This document shows, piece after piece, positions 6,910 to 12,272 of a stretch of DNA of 12,272 nt (position 1 is the first letter of the stretch; the number at the start of each line of letters is the position of its first letter). Source of the stretch: Crenothrix polyspora (GTDB taxonomy: Bacteria; Pseudomonadota; Gammaproteobacteria; Methylococcales; Methylomonadaceae); NCBI GenBank assembly GCA_945903675.1, contig CAMDOP010000074.1, positions 1-12,272 on the forward strand, written 5' to 3'. Position numbers and translations under genes: made by a program. The notes beneath the pieces are model-generated. The model was not told the origin of the DNA. It saw only the letters and a list, made by a program, of their open reading frames with translations, and searched no databases.

Positions 6910-6941
6910 GGCTGGGTTGGCGAGAGTCGACCCAACTAGCC
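6910..6941 (+). terminator. Possible weak terminator after leuD
   Basis: GGCT (6910-6913) pairs with AGCC (6938-6941) and GTTGG (6916-6920) with CCAAC (6932-6936), separated by a small internal loop. An alternative fold is GGGTTG/CGACCC. The stem begins 8 bases past the leuD stop but lacks a following T run, so it may act as a 3' stabiliser more than a terminator. Confidence 0.35.
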
Positions 6942-6962
6942 CCGTGTATTATGTAGAATTGC

Positions 6963-7014
6963 AAAAAAAGCAGTAACTTAATATCCGCTGTAAGTAGACT
7001 CCAAGGTTACTGCT
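6963..7014 (-). terminator. Long-armed hairpin in the leuD-cimA gap, terminator-like on the minus strand
   Basis: AGCAGTAAC (6969-6977) is perfectly complementary to GTTACTGCT (7006-7014). Two further pairs inside, one of them G-U, make about 11. On the minus strand the stem is followed at once by TTTTTTT (complement of 6963-6969), the form of an intrinsic terminator. No minus-strand gene lies upstream of it within the window, so on the plus strand it may instead be part of a cimA leader. The 24-base loop is long. Confidence 0.45.
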
Positions 7015-7018
7015 ATTA

Positions 7019-7090
7019 GATTAGCAAAACTAAACTAAACATTAAATCATTGGGACTATTCTGGCTTGCTAATCAGATTTTCTTTTCCTA
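7019..7090 (+). promoter_or_regulatory. Second long-armed hairpin before cimA, candidate attenuator
   Basis: GATTAGCAA (7019-7027) and TTGCTAATC (7066-7074) are perfect nine-base arms around a 38-base loop, followed by the T-rich GATTTTCTTTTCC (7076-7088). This is terminator-like in the direction of cimA, about 100 bases before its start. No short leader peptide rich in Ile, Leu or Val with an ATG start and a ribosome site is visible, so a classic peptide-attenuation model is not supported directly. Confidence 0.4.
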
Positions 7091-7189
7091 CTTATATTTA
7101 TCCTTTGCGTCCACATCAACTTTGATTGTAAGTTTTACTGTAAACTTAGAGCTATCTAATTAACTAAAATTAAAATAAAGACGACACTC

Positions 7190-8734
7190 ATGCCCAAAGA
7201 TTCCAGAACTATTCAATTGATGGATACCACTTTGCGTGATGGCGAGCAAACCCAAGGCGTTTCTTTTACACCGACTGAAAAAATTACTATAGCCAAAGCA
7301 TTGTTACAATCACTAAGAATTGATCGTATTGAAATTGCTTCCGCTCGTGTTTCAGAAGGTGAAAAAGAAGCAGTCACTAATATCAATCAGTGGGCCAAGC
7401 AGGAAGGTTATAACGGTTGTGTTGAAGTGCTGGGTTTTGTCGACCATACAAAAAGCGTAGACTGGATTTTAGAAACGGGTGGTGAAGTTATTAATTTACT
7501 CACTAAAGGCAGCGAAAAGCATTGCCGCGAACAGTTGGGTAAAACCTTGGCTGAGCATACCGCCGATATACTACAAACCGTTAATTACGCACAAGAAAAA
7601 GGCTTAAAGGTTAATGTTTATTTGGAAGACTGGTCTAATGGCTATCAAAATAGCCCAGATTATGTTTATGCTCTAATGGATAATTTGCAGCAAACTGGCA
7701 TACACCATTTTATGCTACCTGATACATTAGGTGTTTTATCGCCTGATGAGGTTTTTAATAATTTGAGTGATATGTGTCAACGCTATCCAGAATTGCAATT
7801 TGATTTTCATCCCCATAATGATTATGGACTAGCAACGGCTAATGTTATGGCCGCTGTTCGTGCTGGTGTAACATCAATACATTGTACAATTAATTGTCTT
7901 GGAGAAAGAGCAGGTAATGCTTCTTTGGCTGAGGTCGCGGTGGTATTGCGCGATAAAATGAATAAAGAGCTATCGATCGATGAAAGCTCTATCGTGCGCA
8001 TAAGCAATATGGTTGAAAACTTTTCTGGAAAACGAGTTGCAGCTAATGCGCCAATTATTGGTGCAGATGTCTTTACACAAACCGCAGGGATACATGCTGA
8101 TGGCGATCAAAAAGGTGGTTTGTATAAAACTAAGTTAAGCCCAGAGCGCTTTTCTCGCATCCGCAGTTACGCGTTAGGTAAAATGAGCGGCAAAGCTTCA
8201 TTAAAGAAAAATCTTGAGCAGTTAGAGCTTGATTTATCGGAAGAAAATCAGAAAAAAGTATTAGAACGGATAGTTAGTCTAGGTGACTCAAAGCAGACGA
8301 TTACCACTGACGATTTACCTTTTATAATTGCAGATGTACTTGAGACTAAAGATTATCAACATATTAAGTTACTGAACTGCTCTATTACTAGTGGCCTTGA
8401 TTTAGAATCGACTGCCAGTATAAGAATTAAAGTTAAAGGTACAACACATATGGCTTCTGGTTCCGGTAATGGTGGCTTTGATGCTTTTATAGTTGCCATC
8501 AATAAGGTGATGTCTGCCTATCAATATACTGTGCCGCCATTGTTCGATTATGAAGTAAGAATACCTCGAGGGGGCAATGCAAATGCTTTAACGGAGTGTG
8601 TCATTACTTGGGATTGCATTGGAGAATTACGAAAAACACGGGCTGTACATTCTAATCAAGTATTTTCAGGTATTCTTGCAACACTTAAGCTGATTAATAT
8701 GCAGTTGCATGAGTTGGATTTGAAGTCAGCGTAA
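7190..8734 (+). CDS. cimA: (R)-citramalate synthase, Leptospira type
   Basis: It condenses pyruvate and acetyl-CoA to citramalate, the first step of threonine-independent isoleucine synthesis. The protein is a DRE-TIM metallolyase of 514 residues: a TIM barrel with D-T-T-L-R-D-G-E-Q (12-20), a linker, and a C-terminal LeuA-type allosteric domain (about 390-514). From memory of the Leptospira interrogans enzyme, key residues fall at the same numbers: R16, D17, L81, L104, Y144, E146, H207, H209, H302, D304 and Y312. L81, L104 and Y144 form its pyruvate pocket, which separates it from 2-isopropylmalate synthase. Shared blocks include VYLEDWSNG, LPDTLGVLSPDE and FTQTAG. Odd points are N-C-L-G-E-R at 235-240 where N-G-L-G-E-R is usual, and G310 where I recall Asn. 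leuCD upstream supplies the next enzyme. A homocitrate or isopropylmalate synthase role is less likely. Confidence 0.85.
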   Translation: MPKDSRTIQLMDTTLRDGEQTQGVSFTPTEKITIAKALLQSLRIDRIEIASARVSEGEKEAVTNINQWAKQEGYNGCVEVLGFVDHTKSVDWILETGGEVINLLTKGSEKHCREQLGKTLAEHTADILQTVNYAQEKGLKVNVYLEDWSNGYQNSPDYVYALMDNLQQTGIHHFMLPDTLGVLSPDEVFNNLSDMCQRYPELQFDFHPHNDYGLATANVMAAVRAGVTSIHCTINCLGERAGNASLAEVAVVLRDKMNKELSIDESSIVRISNMVENFSGKRVAANAPIIGADVFTQTAGIHADGDQKGGLYKTKLSPERFSRIRSYALGKMSGKASLKKNLEQLELDLSEENQKKVLERIVSLGDSKQTITTDDLPFIIADVLETKDYQHIKLLNCSITSGLDLESTASIRIKVKGTTHMASGSGNGGFDAFIVAINKVMSAYQYTVPPLFDYEVRIPRGGNANALTECVITWDCIGELRKTRAVHSNQVFSGILATLKLINMQLHELDLKSA

Positions 8735-8756
8735 CAGGATAGCAAATACTTTTAAA

Positions 8757-9323
8757 ATGCCAGACTTCAGTTTAATTGATCAAATCAATGCTATATTGCC
8801 TCAGACTCAATGCCGACAATGTAGTTTTCAAGGTTGTAAGCCTTATGCAGTTGCGATTGCCTCAGGAGTCGCGGATATCAATCAATGTCCACCAGGTGGT
8901 AACGATGGTATCGTAGCGCTCGCGTCATTATTGGGCGTAGAACCTAAACCACTTAATCCTGAGTTTGGTCAACATAAAGCTAAAAGGGTAGCATTCATTA
9001 TTGAGCAAGATTGTATTGGTTGCATTAAATGCATCGCAGTCTGTCCTGTTGATGCCATTTTAGGTGCGGCAAAAAAAATGCATACGGTTATTTCTTCTGA
9101 ATGTACTGGATGTGAACTTTGTATTGCGCCATGCCCAGTAGACTGTATTGTTTTAATACCACAAACAGCACTTACAGGAAAAGACACTTCGCAATATGAC
9201 CTTGCACAACACGCTCAACGGCGCTATGAGGCTCGTAGCTTACGAAAAGAACAAGATATTGCTGAAAAAGTTGAGCGCGCGAAACAAAAAAGAGCGGCAT
9301 TAGCAAAAATGAAATTTACCTAA
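8757..9323 (+). CDS. RnfB-like ferredoxin protein without membrane anchor
   Basis: This 188-residue iron-sulfur protein resembles subunit B of the RnfABCDGE/Rsx electron transport complex. The N-terminal Fe-S domain has C19, C22, C27 and C44 (pattern C-x2-C-x4-C-x16-C), with the C-P-P-G-G that typifies RnfB. Two ferredoxin-type [4Fe-4S] motifs follow: C86/C89/C92/C96 and C116/C119/C122/C126, each ending in C-P. The C-terminus (about 155-188) is a charged helix. The hydrophobic N-terminal segment of canonical RnfB is absent, so the protein is probably soluble. No other rnf gene is in the window, which fits the short stand-alone form often seen away from the main cluster. It lies 22 bases after cimA, a possible operon. 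The only Shine-Dalgarno-like AGGA is about 15 bases before the ATG. Its redox partner is unknown. Confidence 0.85.
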   Translation: MPDFSLIDQINAILPQTQCRQCSFQGCKPYAVAIASGVADINQCPPGGNDGIVALASLLGVEPKPLNPEFGQHKAKRVAFIIEQDCIGCIKCIAVCPVDAILGAAKKMHTVISSECTGCELCIAPCPVDCIVLIPQTALTGKDTSQYDLAQHAQRRYEARSLRKEQDIAEKVERAKQKRAALAKMKFT

Positions 9324-9365
9324 GCGTCTGGAAGCAAAGAATGTATCAAATTATTTTTACAACCG

Positions 9366-9392
9366 GGGCAGTATAAGCGCTTGTTACTGCCC
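9366..9392. terminator. Hairpin between convergent rnfB-like and Lon-like genes
   Basis: GGGCAGTA (9366-9373) and TACTGCCC (9385-9392) form a perfect eight-pair stem. The 11-base loop contains the palindrome AAGCGCTT. It sits in the 102-base gap between two converging stops, a standard place for a bidirectional terminator. The following bases are AT-rich but without a clean T run on either strand. Confidence 0.5.
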
Positions 9393-9425
9393 ATAATTTG
9401 TAATATTAAAGTAAATTATATAAAA

Positions 9426-11813
9426 CTAATCTGCCTCTTCTTTATCGTCATCACCAGCCATATCAGATATTTCTTTTAATCGAAAGATTGCTCTAGCATT
9501 AATACTGTTTTCTGGATAGAGGCCTTCTGAGTCTACTAAACCTGCAGGTTGCCCAGTGAGTAGCTCCAAGGTTTCATCAACCGAAGCGACTGCATAAACA
9601 GAGAATAATCCTTGTGCCACGGCGTCAATAACCTCCTGCTTTAACATTAAATTAATTTTATTGGCTGCAGGAATAATAACGGCATGCTCACCATTTAAGC
9701 CACGTGCCTGACAAAGTCTAAAGTAACCTTCTATTTTTTCATTAACACCGCCGATAGCTTGTACTTCTCCATATTGATTGATGGAGCCGGTTACGGCAAA
9801 AGCTTGTTTGATCGGAGTGCGGGTAAGCGCAGAAATGAGGCAGCAAAGTTCAGCTAGTGAAGCGCTATCTCCATCGATATAACCATAAGATTGTTCGATG
9901 GCAATACTAGCAGAAATGGCTAAGGGAAATTGCTGAGCATAAATATGCCCTAAATAACCAGTTAAAATCATTACACCTTTGGAATGAATAGCTTGTCCTA
10001 ATTCTGCTTCGCGTTCGATATCAACGATGCCTCTAGATCCAGGAGAAACGGTAGTCGTAATACGAGCAGGCGCACCAAAACTACTACCCCCTATTTCTAA
10101 AACGGTTAGGCCATTAATTTTTCCTATAGCAACACCATCAGTATCGATAAGTATCGTACCTTCAATCATTTCATCGAGTATGGCTTGGGATAATCTGCCA
10201 TTACGGTATTCTCGGGCAGTTAATGCTTGCTCAATATGAGGCCTATCGATCTCTATGTGTTTAGCTTGAGTGCAAAAAAAATGGGCTTCAGCAATAATGT
10301 CTAAAGAGTCTTTTATGTGAGCTGAAAAATGTTTTTGGTTTTCTGAAAGACGACAGCTATGTTCAATTAAGCCTTCGATAGCACTGCGAGTTAAAGGTTT
10401 AGTACCAGAATCGGCAACGTAATTTGTCATTAATGAGGCAAAGCCTTGCATGGAGTCATTTGTAAGTGGGATATAATTGTCGAAATCTGCAAGTATCCTG
10501 AACATTTCATTAAATTCACTATCCATTTCTTCTAGTAGATAATAAATGTCTCTAGAGCCAATTAAAACAACCTTAATATTTAAAGGAATAACTTCTGGTT
10601 TTAAGGACGTTGTGTTGACGCCTAGTTCAGAATACGGTGATTCAATTTCAATGCGTCCTGATTGTAGTGCTCGTTTAAGGCCTTCCCACACAAAAGGATA
10701 GGTCAGAATCTTTTCAGCGTCTAAAATCAAATAACCACCATTGGCTTTATGTAAGGAACCTGCGCAGATTTTTTGGTAGTTAGTAATTAATGCGCCTTGT
10801 TCACTGACGTATTCAATACGACCAAATAAATTTTGAAAAATGGGGTGGGACTCATAAATGACGGGTGCACCAATATCTTGCTTGTTATCGATCAAAATAT
10901 TAGGTTTATATAATTCATTTAGTATAAGACGTTTAGAATTATTGTCTCTGGCTTCTATGGACCGACTAGGCATTAAATAATCATTAATGGTATTGCCAAG
11001 ATTTTTTTTCATTTCTGCTAAATAAGTAATAGCATCATCAATGTTTTGATAACTATCATTTAATTCAGAAAATAATGGGTCTATAGCTAAGCTTATTGTG
11101 TCAATGTCAAGTAGCTTTATATTTTCAACCATCGATCTGCGCCATTGAGGCAATTCAAGTAATACTTCACCAAGATAATCTTCTAAAGATTCAACCTGTT
11201 TATGAAATAACTCGCGTTCAGACTGAGGTAGCTGGGAAAATTGGTCTTCATTAAGAGGCTTATTATTTCGAATAGGAGTGAAAGTTATATTTTCACTTTC
11301 ACGAAACAGCGCAATATTATTGTTTTGAGCTTGTTTATCAACTAAATCAATTGCATTAGCATAGCATTGGCTAAATTGACGTTCTAGGACTGATTTTTTT
11401 TGCTGATAATTTGGGCTTTCAAAAGCAGATGGAAACGTTGCTAATAAATCATCTATCAGTTTTTCAATGTCTTTAGAAAATATTTGTCCTTGATCCGCAG
11501 GTAGTTCAATGGCAATAGGTTCTCTGCTATTATCAAAGTTATCTACATAAGCATAAGAGGCAGGTGCAGGCATAGCAGCGGAGAGAGCGCCTAAATGATT
11601 TGTGACCATAGATAGGCGACCAAGCCCAGATTCCCCCATAACAAAAATATTGTAGCCAGGGTTTGGCATAGCAACCCCAAACTCGAATGCTGATTGAGCT
11701 CTAGGTTGACCTAAAATAGAAGTTTGCAATCGAGTGGCGAGGGGAATTTCAAAATCTGTCAAATCGACATTAAGTTTCAGAGATTCTATAGGAAGCTTTA
11801 AGGTATTGGGCAT
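9426..11813 (-). CDS. Lon-type (S16) protease of the LonB/LonC class, degenerate Walker A
   Basis: A 795-residue AAA+-linked serine protease. Segments in order: a split AAA core beginning with the P-loop region G-E-S-G-L-G-R (60-66), a long helical insertion (about 110-300) as in LonC-type proteins, and the rest of the AAA module. That part has Walker B-like G-G-Y-L-I-L-D (359-365) and F-N-E-M-F-R-I (434-440). A helical lid follows (about 460-540), then the S16 protease domain. The Ser-Lys dyad is intact: S650 in G-D-S-A-S and K693 in G-G-V-N-E-K, 43 residues apart as in E. coli Lon (679 and 722). The P-loop Lys is replaced by Arg66, so ATP hydrolysis may be weak or absent, as reported for LonC proteins. 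The acidic tail ends D-D-D-K-E-E-A-D. It is encoded alone, facing away from the rRNA operon. Protein quality control is likely; substrates are unknown. Confidence 0.88.
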   Translation of the reverse strand: MPNTLKLPIESLKLNVDLTDFEIPLATRLQTSILGQPRAQSAFEFGVAMPNPGYNIFVMGESGLGRLSMVTNHLGALSAAMPAPASYAYVDNFDNSREPIAIELPADQGQIFSKDIEKLIDDLLATFPSAFESPNYQQKKSVLERQFSQCYANAIDLVDKQAQNNNIALFRESENITFTPIRNNKPLNEDQFSQLPQSERELFHKQVESLEDYLGEVLLELPQWRRSMVENIKLLDIDTISLAIDPLFSELNDSYQNIDDAITYLAEMKKNLGNTINDYLMPSRSIEARDNNSKRLILNELYKPNILIDNKQDIGAPVIYESHPIFQNLFGRIEYVSEQGALITNYQKICAGSLHKANGGYLILDAEKILTYPFVWEGLKRALQSGRIEIESPYSELGVNTTSLKPEVIPLNIKVVLIGSRDIYYLLEEMDSEFNEMFRILADFDNYIPLTNDSMQGFASLMTNYVADSGTKPLTRSAIEGLIEHSCRLSENQKHFSAHIKDSLDIIAEAHFFCTQAKHIEIDRPHIEQALTAREYRNGRLSQAILDEMIEGTILIDTDGVAIGKINGLTVLEIGGSSFGAPARITTTVSPGSRGIVDIEREAELGQAIHSKGVMILTGYLGHIYAQQFPLAISASIAIEQSYGYIDGDSASLAELCCLISALTRTPIKQAFAVTGSINQYGEVQAIGGVNEKIEGYFRLCQARGLNGEHAVIIPAANKINLMLKQEVIDAVAQGLFSVYAVASVDETLELLTGQPAGLVDSEGLYPENSINARAIFRLKEISDMAGDDDKEEAD

Positions 11814-11833
11814 GGATAAACCGGGTTAAAAAT

Positions 11834-11862
11834 AATTTAAAACATAGTAGCATTTTTATCAA
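11834..11862 (-). promoter_or_regulatory. Possible promoter of the Lon-like protease gene
   Basis: On the minus strand TTGATA (complement of 11857-11862) and TAAATT (complement of 11834-11839) are 17 bases apart, upstream of the start codon at 11813. The -10 is poor. The site lies about 85 bases from the first rRNA promoter, pointing the other way. Confidence 0.27.
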
Positions 11863-11945
11863 TGAGTTCGTAAATTACTGGCTATCAATATAGTGTGGTT
11901 ACACAAATGAGCAGAATGTAAGTGATAAATATCAAGTTCTAATGA

Positions 11946-11973
11946 TTGACGGAAATACGGCTGTCTGTATAAT
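11946..11973 (+). promoter_or_regulatory. rRNA operon promoter 1
   Basis: TTGACG (11946-11951), a 16-base spacer and a perfect TATAAT (11968-11973). The -10 is followed directly by GCGC, as in E. coli rrn P1 promoters, where such a GC-rich discriminator makes transcription sensitive to ppGpp and the initiating nucleotide. AT-rich sequence upstream could serve as an UP element. A six-pair hairpin (11982-11987 with 12002-12007) lies in the early transcript. Confidence 0.85.
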
Positions 11974-12040
11974 GCGCAGTTCTTTCGGGATTAGGTTGAT
12001 TCGAAAGCACAGGAGGTGGAAATAAAGTTGAACAGGAAGA

Positions 12041-12068
12041 TTGACAAGCTGGTTAGAGTTGTTATAAT
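12041..12068 (+). promoter_or_regulatory. rRNA operon promoter 2
   Basis: Fully consensus TTGACA (12041-12046) and TATAAT (12063-12068), 16 bases apart, followed by the GC-rich discriminator AGCCGGC. It shares TTGACAAGCTG with promoter 3, 90 bases downstream, suggesting that one arose by duplication of the other. Confidence 0.9.
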
Positions 12069-12130
12069 AGCCGGCTACTTGGGGCAGAGGTTTGCTTGGT
12101 TCTGGGTTGAAAAACAAAGTCGACAAGGTG

Positions 12131-12158
12131 TTGACAAGCTGAATCGGCTCTGTATAAT
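12131..12158 (+). promoter_or_regulatory. rRNA operon promoter 3
   Basis: Fully consensus TTGACA (12131-12136) and TATAAT (12153-12158), again with a 16-base spacer. It is the promoter nearest the antitermination signals; its transcript would start near 12165, just before the boxB hairpin. Confidence 0.9.
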
Positions 12159-12164
12159 AGGTCG

Positions 12165-12272
12165 ACTCAACGGGGCTTCGGTTCCACGCTCTTTAAAAAT
12201 ATGATCAAAATAATTTGTGTGGGTGCTTGTAGCGATTGTTAGTGATGTTAACAAATAATCGACACAGCAACA
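12165..12272 (+). other. rRNA operon leader (16S gene lies beyond the right edge)
   Basis: The transcribed leader carries antitermination signals in E. coli order. A hairpin at 12172-12185 (GGGGC-UUCG-GUUCC, a C-UUCG-G tetraloop) stands for boxB. The boxA-like CGCTCTTTAAAAA is at 12187-12199, and TGTGTGGG at 12216-12223 matches boxC. These bind Nus factors and prevent premature termination in untranslated rRNA. The canonical start of mature 16S (AGAGTTTGATC) is not reached before base 12272. Confidence 0.85.
12187..12199 (+). promoter_or_regulatory. boxA antitermination site
   Basis: CGCTCTTTAAAAA differs from E. coli rrn boxA (TGCTCTTTAACAA) at two positions and is correctly placed after a small hairpin and before the GTGTGGG boxC-like element. 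It is the expected binding site for NusB-NusE. Confidence 0.8.

Noticed and set aside
7051..7162. TTG-initiated leader peptide before cimA (LGLFWLANQ...)
   Set aside because: No ribosome binding site, a weak start codon, and no run of Ile, Leu or Val codons at a pausing position.
12011..12204. Short plus-strand frame beginning at the SD-like AGGAGGTGG
   Set aside because: It runs straight through two consensus rRNA promoters and the boxA site, and its sequence looks like translated regulatory DNA. The AGGAGG is noted as a coincidence.

Overview
This window looks like a piece of gammaproteobacterial chromosome with moderately low GC. The cytochrome c4–dsbA–DUF2782 neighbourhood, the yffB–dapE pair, a short RnfB-type ferredoxin and an Escherichia coli-like rRNA leader all fit Gammaproteobacteria. 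Methylococcales (methanotrophs) is my best guess, but that is inference from gene style and order; no marker gene in the window settles it. Most of the content is housekeeping metabolism, and nothing resembles a phage, transposase, CRISPR array or defence island.

Layout. Positions 1-476 hold the 3' end of a diheme cytochrome c4 gene. It is followed by a compact 105-bp inverted-repeat element (484-588) and a good intrinsic terminator (629-662). Then comes dsbA (716-1336), a periplasmic thiol oxidase, facing a DUF2782 secreted small protein on the minus strand (1418-1750). A 570-bp AT-rich gap (1751-2322) holds three DnaA-box-like 9-mers and a triple octamer repeat. After it, on the plus strand, lie dut, an unrecognised acidic 80-aa protein, a YffB/ArsC-like thioredoxin-fold protein, and dapE, which overlaps yffB by 4 bp.

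The metabolic centre is leuC-leuD (4878-6901) followed by a 2-isopropylmalate-synthase-like enzyme (7190-8734). Its residues match, position for position, those I recall for the Leptospira citramalate synthase. Citramalate synthase condenses pyruvate with acetyl-CoA, and LeuCD isomerises both citramalate and 2-isopropylmalate. The cluster therefore supports threonine-independent isoleucine synthesis as well as leucine synthesis. leuA and leuB, needed for the complete routes, are not in the window. The leuD-cimA gap has two long-armed hairpins that may be regulatory. A soluble RnfB-like twin [4Fe-4S] protein follows cimA by 22 bp.

An atypical Lon-type protease of the LonB/LonC class occupies 9426-11813 on the minus strand, convergent with rnfB. 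The last 330 bases carry three tandem, near-perfect sigma-70 promoters, each TTGAC(A/G)-16 bp-TATAAT, then boxB, boxA and boxC-like antitermination signals. This is the leader of an rRNA operon whose 16S gene starts beyond the right edge.

I found no clearly new multi-gene system. The items most worth checking are the 484-588 element, the DnaA-box cluster before dut, the citramalate synthase beside leuCD with its altered pocket residues, the leuD-cimA leader structures, and the Walker A change in the Lon-like protease.
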